Below, piece after piece: positions 13,327-24,827 of a stretch of 64,000 nt of DNA; positions within the stretch are counted from its first letter, which is position 1, and each line of letters starts with the position of its first letter. The position numbers and the translations under genes are program-made. The DNA is from Druceiella hillmani (taxonomy: Eukaryota > Arthropoda > Insecta > Lepidoptera > Hepialidae). The notes under the pieces were generated by a model, which was not told the origin of the DNA, did no database searches, and saw only the letters and a list, made by a program, of their open reading frames with translations. Where the stretch lies: the NCBI GenBank assembly GCA_039881145.1, contig JAYKKI010000007.1:38330501-38394500 (forward strand). Reading direction: 5' to 3'.

Positions 13327-13690
13327 ACTAGCTGTGCCCGTTACATCATTTACATGGAATTTGGAGGAAGAAAACTTATTAGGATTTTTTGCCTTTTTTC
13401 TCTCAGAACTCTATAAGCCCAAAGTTTACTAAAAAGGCTAATATTTAATTAGTGTGCACGATAAACGTAAAATATAGATTGACGTATCTTCTTTAATTGA
13501 GAACAGGATGAAATGAAATCAAGTCTAAGTGTTAGCCCAGGCTACTATAAATGCATTTTTAAAAATTGCATCTTAGTCGGTTCAGTCATTGCTGAGATTA
13601 GCATGCACAAAGTGCGCACGGATAAACAGATACACAGAAAAACCGACAAAGAGTCAAATCAACAAAAATTCTAAAAGCTGTATTTAAGGC
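13327..13690 (+). repeat. Interspersed repeat of the 'ACTAGCTGTGCCCG' type
   Basis: Begins ACTAGCTGTGCCCGTTAC and continues TACATGGAATTTGG. Near the right end it has GGTTCAGTCATTGCTGAGAT followed by ACGGATAAACAGATACACAG. From memory, many insect genomes carry dispersed repeats with a 'ctagctgtgcccgcgacttcgtccgcgtgga' type start and a 'ggttcagccgtt...gagat...cagacagac' type end. The two halves occur here in the expected order and at a plausible distance. No protein is encoded. Class (SINE, non-LTR 3' end or Helitron-like) is not decided. Confidence 0.55.
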
Positions 13691-14997
13691 TTCGTAGCAT
13701 GTTTTTAGTTGATAGCAATTATTTTTCCTTAAAAATATTCAATCTACACATTAATTTTTCTTACGATTTTGTTAATGTATAGATTAGCTTACAATAATGT
13801 AATGGTACTTTATAGGTACATTATTTTCAATGTGAGCTGCTTATTTTTCATGTTAAACTACATTTAAAACCGTTTTTAATATTGAAAATTTATTTAGAAA
13901 TCTAGAAAACTTACAGGGGAAAAATTAAGAAGATATGTTTACTAATACGTGAAATTCATCAATGTAGCAGAACAGAATTAATTAAAGAAAAATTCATTCT
14001 CCTTAAATGTACCGCATTAATTTCAACAAATTTGTTTGTATTCAAGGAGGATTATTAGGGGAAAACTCTATTACCTAATTTTTAAATTACGCTATATTAA
14101 ATGTAATACTGTGCTATTTAGCGAAAATAGTAATTGGAAAGCATTACTATTTTTTCAGTAGTTGTAATTTCAAGGAAATCATTGTATCTATATTTTTTCT
14201 GCAGTTTTCTCCGAACCCAAAAAAAATGTAACTTAAATACAAACTCTAGCTCCATCTAGTTAATAATTTTTAAATAATACCGTGTAAGGACAAACATACG
14301 ACAAACACGATTATATTAATCTCACGATGGGACAAAAAGAGGCCAGTAATAAAATATCAATCTGAAGTAGATTATGGTTTTCTGTTAAAATTAAATATGA
14401 GAATGTTTACTCAATGATTTGTGTGATTTTTAAACCCTTAAAAGTGCATTGAAAGAAATAAAATGTTAATTATACCCTAGTTATGTAAATTTGTGTAATT
14501 ACCCGCACTTGGTTCAGTACCTGAAGATTGCTTTGAAGGCTGCGCTCTCAGCGCGATCTACGCGACGTGACCATAAGACGACCTTGTTCAGGTATGAAAT
14601 CCGGATGCTGTTATTTATCTTAAAATACATAATCCAGTACTTGACTCTAAAATAATGGAGGTGATATTATTTTCAAGGTAAAAGGTCCTTTGCATATTTA
14701 AATATACTCACTCTAATAGAGAAAGGCAAACTAATTAGAGGGTCTTTTTAAAAGACAAATAATTTTATAAATTTTCAACATAAATTTAATACAATGTTTG
14801 TTTATCTAATTAGCGCTTATTGCTACTATCTGCTTAAATTTCCAGTTTAGGCTACGTAGGAATAACGTGATCGTTTTTTGAAATGATGTAAAATGATGCC
14901 TTTACAACTTTTTGGGTACTCCCTTCATATAAGTATGCATTCAGAATAAGAGTAAAATGTTTCCATATAAAAAGTTAAATTAATTTATAAAGATGTA
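13691..14997. other. A+T-rich spacer with a small CpG-rich spot at 14,519-14,600
   Basis: Mostly featureless. At 14,540-14,580 there is a short run rich in CpG (GCGCTCTCAGCGCGATC, then ACGCGACGTGACC) that stands out from the background but shows no recognisable gene or repeat. Confidence 0.5.
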
Positions 14998-15041
14998 AAT
15001 GAAAGAGAATGCTAGGTGTAGACCTAGCATTTTCTTTCATT
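14998..15041. repeat. Hairpin: 20-bp arms, 4-base loop
   Basis: AATGAAAGAGAATGCTAGGT at 14,998-15,017 is complementary to ACCTAGCATTTTCTTTCATT at 15,022-15,041 with one mismatch; the loop is GTAG. The arms are too short for a typical animal pre-miRNA (about 60 nt hairpin with a larger loop). It could be a replication-slippage palindrome or the collapsed end of a foldback element. Confidence 0.85.
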
Positions 15042-17893
15042 CAGCTGTACAATTTTGAAACAAATAATTAATAAAAACTTTTATAGTTACAAAAAAAAAC
15101 TTTCATTAATTTTTGCGACGAATGAAATATTTGGGATCTTTATCGAAAATTTACCATTGTTAGCCATTAAAATTTATTGAAAATTTTCTTTTCCTTTTTA
15201 GAACCAAGCACAAACTTGATCGGTTTAATGTTAAACATTGATAATTTTCAATAACTATCTCTATCACCATAATCAGATTTTCCCAGTTATAACATGTGAT
15301 CGAAGGACTCATCGAGATAAACCAAACGAGCCCTAATTGAATGGACTTACTGTAAATCATTGAGAATTTCTCATGACTACCTCCTTCTTTCATCGTCACA
15401 CTATTACAAGTAAAATGAGCCCAAACTCGATGGGTTTACTGATCCCAATATTTACAAAAGTTTTTCGGATTTCTCTTTAAAACCATAGGGCTATGCAGCA
15501 TTTACGTATGGTTTTAAAAGCAACTAATATACAATAAAAACAATTCTAATTTATCTGGCAAACCCAGTGCATACTTCTATGGTTACAAAGCTGACAGGAT
15601 ACTAATTAAGTTATAACTTTATAAGCAAGTTTAGTTTAAGAAAACTAATCCCGGGCCTGGTTATACACTGATAATTAATTAGAACTACTCTAAAAAATAA
15701 TGAATAACACAGAGAAAGTATGGATTTTACTTTAAAAATCATAAGCTTTATTCAAATAACTTTCAATGACAGCTAAAATAACTTCAAAAGTAGAGAACCG
15801 AAAAGAAACTAATTAGAATAGAAAATGGTTGAATTAAATTTAAAGAGTGTAATTGTTAGCAATAAGAAAATACTGTCTCAGAAAACTTCTTTGTAAGTTG
15901 TAACAAACAGATGAAAGTAGTGTAAAAGATTAAAATTGCTTAAAATTGCCTTCACCAAACTTCAACAAAACATTTTGTGTAGGCTCCTTCCTGCAGGATT
16001 CGTGGCTCCTTCGTTTCCATATTAATTTTGAAGATTTCATACTGAGAATACTAAATAAAAAGTAAAAGCCAAGATATAGTAATACTATAAAAATGTGATA
16101 TCACGAAATAGCTTTTAATTGATCTTATAGTCCGTTTGCAGGAAACCTTCTTGATTCGTTCCTTTTTTCTTTATTTTTTTTGTATTTGATTCTTAAATAG
16201 AGGAAACGAATATATTTTAAAGTTAAAAAATGATGCTAGGACGTCAAGATAAACATCCATAAAACAGTAGTATGAGGAAATAATAAATGCTAACTTACAT
16301 ATCCTAAAAAACATTATGTGTCTTCGTCAAACGCGGCCGTCAGCTGTTTATATTAATAAAGTTTTCCGAACAAAAATAAAAATATGAATTGCAAAATATT
16401 AAACTGTATTTTGTAAAAATTGAGGATTCTATGAAATTTTTATTACCAGATCAATTTATTTGAATTGCGACCAAGAAACCGAACATTTCTCAAGAGGCTT
16501 TTCGTCAGTATCATTTTCAGTATGTTATAGTTAAAAAACCTTATAATTTTGAAAACTCTTATAACTTCCACATATCTCTCAGTCTGTCCGTCCATACTCT
16601 TTGTTTTAAGAACATAGCGAATGAAATTGTACAAGTTTATGCTTAATATAAAGATTTAAAATAATATATAGCAAATAGTGTAAAAAGAAAATTGTGTAAA
16701 ATAAGGACGATTTTTTATCTCACAAATCATTGCCTGAGATATCCTTGCTTATTTTTTATCACTATTCATTTTGAAGCCAAGCATACGAAATGTTAATCTT
16801 CAAAGTCTAGTGTAACATATCTCGTGTGTAATTATCAAAAGAAAATATAACGACAATTTTTTTCGTACTGATTCCGACAGGTGTAAGTGGTTTTCTAAAG
16901 GTATTGATTAACGAAGAGAATCGTATGTCAGAGACTTAGAAAGAAAAAATAACTTTTTGAAAACTTTATCATGATGGAAAACTGATTCAGAACGATGATA
17001 GGCTTTCAGAACGTAAAATATGAATTGTAGTCTGAACATAAGAGTAAACAGTTTGTCATGTAACTTAACATTAGCGTTTTTTACTTTGGCTTCTACAACG
17101 ATCATTAAAAAATTCATAAGAAATCACTAACAGTTAAAAGTTCCTCATGATAGCAAACTTACGAAAGAACGTCGATCGATATTCCTCGATTTGGGCTTCG
17201 AGTGATATAAACAATCTAAAGAAGTTGGTTACTACCAATCCATCTAGCTAGTACTTTGAACGTCATTTAGTTTCAACATCCTCAGAAAATCGCCGACTAC
17301 TCGACGAAGTATATATTACCCAATGATTAAATATTTATGTATATTCGCACTACGCGATGGGATTAGGAGTTAATTGAATGAAACTGACATAGATCGTCGT
17401 GTAACAGTTGCATAATTCTCGGCGGTTTCTCAGCGAAACGGAAAGCGGTTGGCGTATTGGTGAAAGGATTATGGCTGCATTGTGTCGTTGATAAAAGGAA
17501 TATAAAGCAAAATTTTGTTATTTTGACTTGAATATCTTTGGAGAATAAATAAGGTTTATTGTAAAATTCCCAATCCTCCAATTTATAATTACTTAAACGT
17601 GGTAAGATTTTCGGAATGAATTTCGAAGCTAGATTAAAGGGTCAGGAAATTTCCAGTAAAAAGAATCATTAGTTTTTATAATCCAAATTAAATAAAAAAG
17701 TAAATAATTTAGAACCGGAGTGAGTCACCATTTTTGAATTTATTTACTTATTTGCTAATAAATTTTCACCGTTCACCTAAAATAACTTTATATCAGTGTT
17801 TGCTAGAGACTGACTGCCGATTACATAATTGCTTTGCTAAACCAATGATCAAAGCATGTGACTTGCACATAGAAGAACTCGCGTTTGAAACTA
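15042..17893. other. A+T-rich spacer without recognised features
   Basis: Short frames only. Around 15,200-15,450 three phrases of the type AACTTGATCGGTTTA, AACGAGCCC and CCAAACTCGATGGGTTTACTG hint at a decayed dispersed repeat, but I could not define ends. At 17,380-17,480 there is slightly higher G+C without a convincing frame. Confidence 0.5.
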
Positions 17894-17906
17894 CCCCCCC
17901 CCCCCC
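17894..17906. repeat. C13 homopolymer
   Basis: Thirteen consecutive C in an A+T-rich region. It is notable because poly-C tracts are rare here, and assembly or sequencing length errors are likely. Confidence 0.95.
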
Positions 17907-20850
17907 ATTCAGCGTACCCTACGTGTGGTTCCATCCTGTTCACCTGTGCTACACCTTATTCTTTCCTGTTTCCCAATAAGCAAGTCATTTGTCTACGAAT
18001 ACTGAACATCGGTCAATAAAATCTAACTCGCAGTTAGTGCTTTGACTTTTCCATATGTAATACTATTTATTACATTTTTTTACATTCACATAACGGATAT
18101 ATGGTCTAAAAATAAGTGAAACCGTTTGAAATATCAATTAAATTTTTCTTCCGCAGTTAACATTTCATCTACTGAATACTTTTATAACATTTTTTGTATA
18201 GAACCAACTATGAATTATAGACACTGATACTAAAAATTTGAGAAGAAAATTTAATATAACATTATAATTGAAAAGAGAAGCATATTAGGTTCATTGCTGA
18301 GGTTAACTCATATTGTATAAAGACGATAAATTGAATATTTCTACTGGGCAAATAAGTAATTCGTATTCAGTCTCTCATAATGTTTGATGATATTTTTGAA
18401 TTTGTATTACGAAATGTAATGCAAATTTTGAAATCGTTGAATTTAATGTGTAACCTTAATTGGTAAACTTTCCCATTAATAAAATTATTCAAACTCTTAT
18501 GGCATTTCGACAAATATTAACATTATTTTTGACTTTCACAACGTCATACAATTTTAATTTCTGTTTTTTTTTCTTATTTGTCTTTGTCATTCATAATAAA
18601 TTAAACATTTTTTTCCAAAACGACTCCGGGCCAAGTTTATTTATAACTCGTCCCCCTTCCTATATTATTATAATTAAATTTAAACCAAACATTGTTGTTT
18701 TAATATATATTCGCCATAAAGTTGGATTATTAATTTATTTTCTTTTAATTTATAATTAGTATTTACTCCGTAAATCATTAAAATTACGTGCCTGTAAATA
18801 CAAGTTTGTGGATTAAGCTGCGATTCTTTTAAAAATAAAATACGTAAAGGAGATTTAATTTTTTTGGGTTTTACCCCAATTTTTCTTTTATTTAAATAAC
18901 ATTTTATTTAAATTATAATCTGACAGAATCTTTAAGGAAGTAATTTTTTGCGTCACTAGTAATTCCCAAAAAAAAATTTATTTTTAGAAACTCAAAGAAT
19001 TTATCTTACGCAGATTAGTTATTATACTGAAAAGACACTGAATGAAAATAAATCCAGGGACTTTATCGTATTTTAGATATAATGACAATTTTGTAATGGA
19101 CAAAATAAACTTTGTTGAACAAAATGCATGCGATCAAGTAAATTTCGTAAGGGTTATTCACCTAGTAAACAAGTAGGTAAATGTTTGCATGACCGTATTT
19201 AAAAGTTGAGATTTTTTCCGTACGTTCCTGCATAAATTTTACCATATTTCTCTCAAAATACTGACATTACTATAAATCAAATATCGCTGGTTTAGAATAG
19301 TTGGAGACTTGTAATAAAAAGTGATTTACGTTGTTAGGTTTTATTATGGTGTTTTCTCTTCTGAACTCAACAGATATATTGTCATGATTTTCTTTTATAT
19401 TCTTTATTATTTTATTTGTAATAAATCTCTGAGGTAAATATTCCAACGTTACTGCAATCTATACTAAAAATAACTACATAATTACACAAAGAAAATACTT
19501 AATAATAAGAAAAACACCTCTATTTGTCACCAGAAAGGCAGACAACGTAAAGAAGCAAAAAATTCAGCCTGTCTGAACAAGAATATTTGTTTATATATGC
19601 AGACGCTTTTCTGAATAGGCGTAAAGTAAAAATTTAAAAGCATATACTATTTTGAAAATGTATCAAATTTAAGAAGTAATTAACAAAATTTTACTTGATA
19701 TATTTCTTTCTAAATTTTTATTAATTATCACATTTTTAAGTGAATTAAAAAAAATATTAAAAGATGTAAATGAGGTATATTTTAGCCGTAGTTGGATATT
19801 ATAAATAATTGTATAATTAGGCCAATATGCCTCTTATGAGAATTTAGTCTGATTGCTACTTTTTATACCATATTAGAGCTAAATTGTTGACGTAGGCTTA
19901 GCTTTAATTTGATAATAATTACCAAAAAGTACCTAAGAAATATAAAAAATCAAACATTTTTAAACTATTAACGGTTTGTATTCATGTTCTCCAAGTGTAA
20001 TCGGACCAAAAATATTCAGATTTAAATAAATAGTGCAAAAAAATTAGGTCGGTAATATTAAAAAAAAACTGGTTGTCATAGAAAAATCACAGCACGAAAG
20101 AAAATGAAAAATAAATTGCCTTATCCTCTTTTATTCAGAGACATAAGGGGCAAACAAAAAAATGGTCAATACAGTCGTGCGACCATATCCGGATTATTTC
20201 AATGACGCATACATAGGAGTGAATTGAATCATGTACATTACCTGTAGATTTTCTGGCTATATCATTTCCTATGCCATAAGAAACGATTTACCACACTTTT
20301 TTCTTTTCGAACCCGTGAGAAAATGAGAAAATTAGAAACATGAGAAAACTTAGTTTTGCGTGGTAAAAAATTAAATTTGTTATCTTAGTTATGATCTGAT
20401 CAAAAAAAAAATGCGCAATGATTAATGAATAAGTTAGATGTAATACATTATTAAAAATTCATGAATATGGTATTTCTATCCATTTATACCCTACAAAAGC
20501 TTTTTATATGACAGGAATGCATACGGCAGGGACGTCGCATCTCATAAACTCGCTAGGGAGTTTTATATTAAGGGAGAAAGATGTGGAGGGTGGTTATGCT
20601 TTTTGATTTCACATGGGCACATAAAACTTAAGGCAATTATTCTGATGAAGATTATCATTGCAACTTCAACGAGATGTTTTTGCAACTGTGGAGATAATGA
20701 CTTTGCTTTTAATTATAAACCGTTTTTATGTTTCTATACGAATACATCCCCACAGAGAAATATTAAAATTTTAGTTAACACCCAGTATTTTATAAAAAGC
20801 TGTATACCCGTATGTATCATAAACATGACAATATATAAAAAAGACAGCAG
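17907..20850. other. A+T-rich spacer without recognised features
   Basis: Includes a 99-codon frame at 18,460-18,759, which is hydrophobic and I/F/L/N-rich as expected from translated A+T-rich DNA. No RNA gene, repeat or coding block is supported. Confidence 0.6.
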
Positions 20851-21150
20851 CCGCGGACTATCGTAAAATATTAATTTCATCGGCAGACAGCGTCGGTCGT
20901 CGTTACCGCCAAGACAATACAACTACGAAGTTCTAAAATGTGTAATTTTCCCAGGATTCAGTCATATTACATTGTGTGCAAGCTATTATAAACTTTTACC
21001 CTGCGATGAATTCAAATTCCGCACCGTAAGCAGTGTTAGATGAGAAGCGAGGCGCGAACTTGAATAATAGAATTGCAAGCTTTTGCGTTAGATCGGTCGG
21101 AGCTTTTAGAGTGCAGTTCTGTTCTCTTTCATAGAGACTTTCTGTCTGTA
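20850..21150. other. CpG-enriched island in A+T-rich DNA
   Basis: CAGCAGCCGCGG, GACAGCGTCGGTCGTCGTTA, GAAGCGAGGCGCGAACTTG and TTAGATCGGTCGGAGC occur within 300 bases, a marked change from the flanks. No open frame here looks like protein and no TATA/initiator pair was found. It could be a regulatory sequence, a decayed repeat or the edge of a gene-associated island. Confidence 0.35.
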
Positions 21151-21592
21151 TTTTTTTCTTAAATTTAAGAATGTGCATTATTTAGAAGTAGTTGCAATTG
21201 AAAAATAATGTAAATAAAATTACATTTGGATATAAATGCGTTAAAATTATTATTTTCAGATACGGATATTTAAATTGCAAGTGTGACGTTTTGTATACTA
21301 TCATTGTGTACCACTTGAGAAATGTTTATTGTGCCATTTTGTAAATCTAATTTCGTAATTTTCATTTACTTTAATTTGAACCAAACTTATAAGAATGCCT
21401 TTATGTAAGTTTAAAATTTTAGCCACTAAGTAATTTAAAATATTTTTAACTTTTAGAATATAAGTACATATTCTAGCAGACGATAAAGGTAACTGAATTA
21501 AAGCAACGTCGAACATGTCCATTAATTAAATAAACTTTTTATTATTCCTTAATAGTTTCTTTGAACATAATTTTGATATATTTATATAAATT

Positions 21593-21656
21593 TTTAATAC
21601 AATAAAATAATAAAAATAAATAAATAATAAAAATAAAATAATAATAAAATAATAAA
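21593..21656. repeat. (AATAA/AAT)n A-rich simple repeat
   Basis: Sixty bases of AATAAA, AATAAT and AAATAA units. It could be the tail of a retrotransposed sequence, but the flanking bases do not show one clearly. Confidence 0.85.
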
Positions 21657-21658
21657 AA

Positions 21659-21677
21659 CGAGGCCATCATGGCCTCG
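21659..21677. repeat. GC-rich hairpin CGAGGCC/GGCCTCG
   Basis: CGAGGCC, loop ATCAT, GGCCTCG, flanked by A-run and T-run (AAAA left, TTTT right after one base). It resembles a terminator-like stem-loop in form, but in this eukaryotic context it is more likely a palindrome at the edge of the A-rich tract. Confidence 0.7.
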
Positions 21678-21726
21678 CTTTTATCACACAACAGTTTAAA
21701 TACAGTTATCATGCGTACACGATGCA

Positions 21727-21760
21727 TACATGATGAACACGACGACGTACATGATGAACA
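21727..21760. repeat. 21-bp-period tandem repeat (TACATGATGAACA)
   Basis: TACATGATGAACA occurs at 21,727-21,739 and again at 21,748-21,760, separated by CGACGACG. In the plus-strand frame this gives a short acidic DEHDDVHDEQ stretch, but there is no wider coding context. Confidence 0.6.
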
Positions 21761-22128
21761 AAAAAAACAGGCGCAAACAATTACGTACTTCCTTTGGTCG
21801 TTTGATAGGACTTTAATAAACCCCAAATATCATCCATGTGAAATTAAAACTACCCCAATACCATTAGTCAAAACTTTTAATAACTATTGGAAATTATGAA
21901 AGTTATGATTACGGATGTTTTTCATGTTTTACGAATACTATTTCATAATGTTACAAACAATACAAATTACTTTTTTGTTTGTAAAAGATGTAACTCTAAT
22001 AAGTTAATTTTCATATCTCTTGAATCTTGTTCTTTCGTCATTTGTTAACAAACTTCTTTTGTCCATTGTTTATTTGCTCTATTACAAAATGGATAAATAG
22101 TAGTTAATTTGAATAAAAGAAGCACAAT

Positions 22129-22170
22129 ATTTGCTATTTCTTAAATGCCAGTATTTAAGAAATAGCAAAT
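22129..22170. repeat. Perfect hairpin: 18-bp arms, 6-base loop
   Basis: ATTTGCTATTTCTTAAAT at 22,129-22,146 pairs perfectly with ATTTAAGAAATAGCAAAT at 22,153-22,170; loop GCCAGT. Its arms are intact, which in otherwise decayed sequence suggests a recent origin or maintenance by gene conversion between arms. Confidence 0.9.
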
Positions 22171-22383
22171 TAGCCAGTATTAGTGTTTTAAGTACTTTAT
22201 TTCCGTTTAGTTTCAAAATGTCGAAGAGGATTTTGCGATTTTAATTTATTGCTTCGAATGTAAAAATAAATTGTCAAGCAATAACCCTTTAGTACTTTGA
22301 TAATATTGAGAACAAAAATGCAAAAGTATTTATTTAAAGTATGTATTTATTTATTTGTGAGCTCAAGCACAATATCTATAAAA

Positions 22384-22409
22384 TTATATAAATATATGTA
22401 TATATATAA

Positions 22410-22469
<60 letters not shown>
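22384..22469. repeat. (AT)n microsatellite
   Basis: TATATA tract with GTATAT and AAATAT interruptions at its left end. It explains the tyrosine/isoleucine-rich open frame across it. Confidence 0.95.
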
Positions 22470-22472
<3 letters not shown>

Positions 22473-22497
22473 CTCTAACGTCTGCTCTTTCCGTCAT

Positions 22498-22809
22498 CTA
22501 ATTATTTTCATTCAATAAATACTTTCGAGATACACCCTTAAAACATTTCCGACGCTCAAATAAATAAAGCGACAGACATATTTCTATTTTATGTATATTG
22601 TATTCCGTTGTTGAGATATCAACACTCATTTTATTGCCGGTTATAAAAAGTATACCTCTAGCTATCGCTTCGGCGTTTTTTACAAACTACGCCGCAATGA
22701 ACCCTTTACTGTTGGCAATGTCTAAGATAACCATGTCGTTTATTATTTCAATCTCTACGCCCGAATATGTTTTAGTCTGAGTTTTCATTTCAATATGAAT
22801 GTCTGCTTT
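22498..22809 (-). pseudogene. Unidentified coding-like relic with one in-frame stop
   Basis: One minus-strand frame stays open from 22,809 down to a stop at 22,498-22,500 except for a single TAG at 22,687-22,689. Its core reads like ordinary protein: ...YSGVEIEIINDMVILDI..., then ...NSKGFIAA before the stop and FVKNAEAIARGILFITGN after it. It uses G/C-containing codons (AAC, GAC, GCC, GCG, GGC) unlike the A+T background. The stretch stands out in composition from about 22,610 to 22,800. I do not recognise the family. An old gene fragment, an integrated viral or bacterial fragment, or part of a mobile element are all possible. Absence of splice or start signals was not resolved. Confidence 0.35.
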
Positions 22810-23079
22810 TTACAACTGCCCTCAAAAATTATTTCATTCGACCATCTTTCATAATTTACTCGAAAAATTTAAGTCTTTATTTTTCTATGATATTATTTTT
22901 TTTAAATTTGTTATTTTTCAGAATGTAAAAGTAAAATTTATCTGCCTCTATCATTTATATAACTGTTTTATGAATTTAAATAACTCTTTCAACATTTTTG
23001 AAGTTATACTTCTTTACGCATGTTGAGAAAAAAAACATGACAGTGAAATTTTACGATGAGCCTGCACGATGCCACAGAA

Positions 23080-23139
23080 ATCGACAGGATGAAGTTGCTC
23101 ACTAAACATTCGTTTAGTGAGCAACTTCATCTTGTCGAT
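23080..23139. repeat. Near-perfect hairpin: 28-29-bp arms, 4-base loop
   Basis: The left arm (23,080-23,107) contains GACAGGATGAAGTTGCTCAC and the right arm (23,112-23,139) contains GTGAGCAACTTCATCTTGTC. The arms pair over 28 bases with a single G/T wobble-type mismatch around an ATTC loop; one more A-T pair at 23,079/23,140 extends it. It is far less A+T-rich than its surroundings. Pairing is too long and loop too small for a standard pre-miRNA. A small foldback transposon, or a structured RNA if transcribed, are the alternatives. Confidence 0.9.
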
Positions 23140-23144
23140 TAATG

Positions 23145-23246
23145 ATTATTATTGAGATATTTATAAACACATAATACGATGTTTATATTCATTAAGGTTT
23201 ATTATTGATATATTTATAAATACACAATACGATGTTTATATTCATG
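23145..23246. repeat. Two-copy tandem duplication, 53-bp period
   Basis: TTATTATTGAGATATTTATA... at 23,146 recurs as TTATTATTGATATATTTATA... at 23,199. Both units end with AATACGATGTTTATATTCAT. It begins immediately beside the large hairpin at 23,080-23,140, so both may come from one rearrangement. Confidence 0.85.
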
Positions 23247-24600
23247 CATGTTTATCTGTGCATTTAAATAATAATTTAGTAAGTGAAAGTTAAAAGTGGT
23301 CCATATATTGAAAAACATTTATTTATTGTGAATATTTGTATAAAGATAGAAATAAAGTTATTTCTACATCATGTCAAAGAATTATAACTACATTCTACAT
23401 GTGTGTGCGCACAATATTATTTTCATTTCCTTATATCTATGATTAGTTTCCGGCTACGGAATTTTGTAAAATCGTACATTCTGTTTGAAATATTCATTCA
23501 AAAGTTATGTTTTAATTCACTTAAATAGGTATATAGGTCAAACTGAGAACTTTTTATAATGTCTAGTTGCGGACAAATAGACGTAACGACAGAAGGACGT
23601 AAGATTTTAAATATAAAAACTGGCTTTTGAATACTTTAAGAGTTTAAAAAAACTGTGTTCTTTCTTATTTATTTATTAAATCATTTATTCCATATAGAAT
23701 TCAAAATTATGCTTTCATAAATAATGTGTTAAGTGAGGAATAGAATTTTAATTTAATCTTTTCGCTACGTGTCCGTAGCAATGTGCTTTTTGCCTAATGG
23801 CACGAGTTACATTTTGTTAAGCAAAAAATATTTTTATATACATTTTAATATTGACTTATCTAAAATTTACTTTGATATCACCATATGAAAGGGTTGAGTA
23901 GTTTATTTTCGCTAAGGTAATAAAAAGGTTCGCGTCAAAAGTAGGGTTGGCGCATGTAAGCGGTTCAAGCTGCCGTACTCGCATTTCACGTCGTTGAGTA
24001 TTTCGCTGGCTTAACCCCTGATCGCAACCGCGAGATGGGCTCTGTGAGTAAATAAGTCTTCTGGTATGATGCAACGACAATACATTGTTTATTGAGGAAA
24101 GGGAAATGTGCCCCACACTTTTTTATTTTCATATTCATAATTTTTTTTCCAGTTAAACTGATTGTAATTTTAAAAAACTAATTTTTTTTTTAATACGACC
24201 TTGCGAAACAAAGAGAGAAAAGTTCAGTGTGCGAATGAAAGAAATTAAAAAAAAGTAATTTTTGTTGCGATTCAATAAAAAAATTTGCTGCAATATAAGC
24301 CACATTTTTTCATCTATTCAATAATATGCTATTATAAAAACAATGTTATATTATAAAAACAATGTTTGAAATTTAATTTATTTTGTCCAATTTAAAAGAT
24401 TTTTTTTAAATTGCAACTTTTGTGAGCGTATTTCTTAAGCTACTGCTGACATGTGTTTGAGCAAACAACTTTCTTCTATTTGGCAAAACAAAAGTAGTAA
24501 TATTCGATATATAATTTTTTATTTAAAAAAAAATAAAAACTTTTTGCATGCATTATTTTTATGACGGTAATACTGAACATTTTTTTGTAAAAATGAAACC
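23247..24600. other. Spacer with a CpG-richer patch at 23,925-24,070
   Basis: The patch contains GGTTCGCGTCAAAAG, GTAAGCGGTTCAAGCTGCCG and CTGATCGCAACCGCGAGATG. An 86-codon minus-strand frame crosses it, but nothing in that frame (SRGCDQGLSQRN, then LEPLTCANPTFDANLF) is a family I recognise. Outside the patch the DNA is plain A+T-rich sequence. Confidence 0.45.
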
Positions 24601-24754
24601 ATGTATAATTTTCATTACTATTGTACTCTTATTGAAATAGTCTACACTACGATCGCCAAGGAAATTTTGCTCCGTGAGCAGATTTTGCAAAAGATTTGGT
24701 GTGAATTAGGCATACTCCAAAGGAAACAGTTTTTCTTTGAGTCAATCTTTGAGT

Positions 24755-24822
24755 CCATCAAAGATAAGACTGCACTAAAGTGGACCCCTCGAGGTCGAAA
24801 GAATAGATGCAGACCTCGATAG
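24755..24822 (+). pseudogene. Non-LTR retrotransposon C-terminal scrap
   Basis: The frame ending in a TAG at 24,820-24,822 reads DKTALKWTPRGRKNRCRPR. The pattern (x)ALKW-(N/T)-P-(Q/R)G-(K/R)R-(K/R)-GRP(K/R) is the conserved tail found in RTE/BovB-like and related retrotransposon proteins just before the final 'TWRR' block. The match stops here, and the downstream residues are lost. The sequence to its left in the same frame (from 24,601) shows no clear retrotransposon similarity. Confidence 0.4.
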
Positions 24823-24827
24823 TAACC

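Noticed and set aside
15190..15450. Possible dispersed repeat with words such as CCAAACTCGATGGGTTTACTG
   Set aside because: The recalled similarity was too vague and no ends or second copy were found in the window.
17363..17581. Possible mariner-type transposase trace in a slightly G+C-richer stretch
   Set aside because: All six frames were read; no ordered transposase motif could be found.
18460..18759. 99-codon open frame with hydrophobic stretches resembling membrane segments
   Set aside because: The residues are those expected from A+T-rich DNA (F, I, L, N, K, Y). There is no conserved motif and no supporting splice or promoter context.
21659..21680. Rho-independent terminator-like stem followed by T-run
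   Set aside because: The genome context is eukaryotic, so a bacterial terminator has no meaning. It is listed as a palindrome.
23080..23139. Candidate microRNA precursor
   Set aside because: The loop of four bases and almost fully paired 29-bp arms do not fit the usual pre-miRNA shape. It is kept only as a hairpin.
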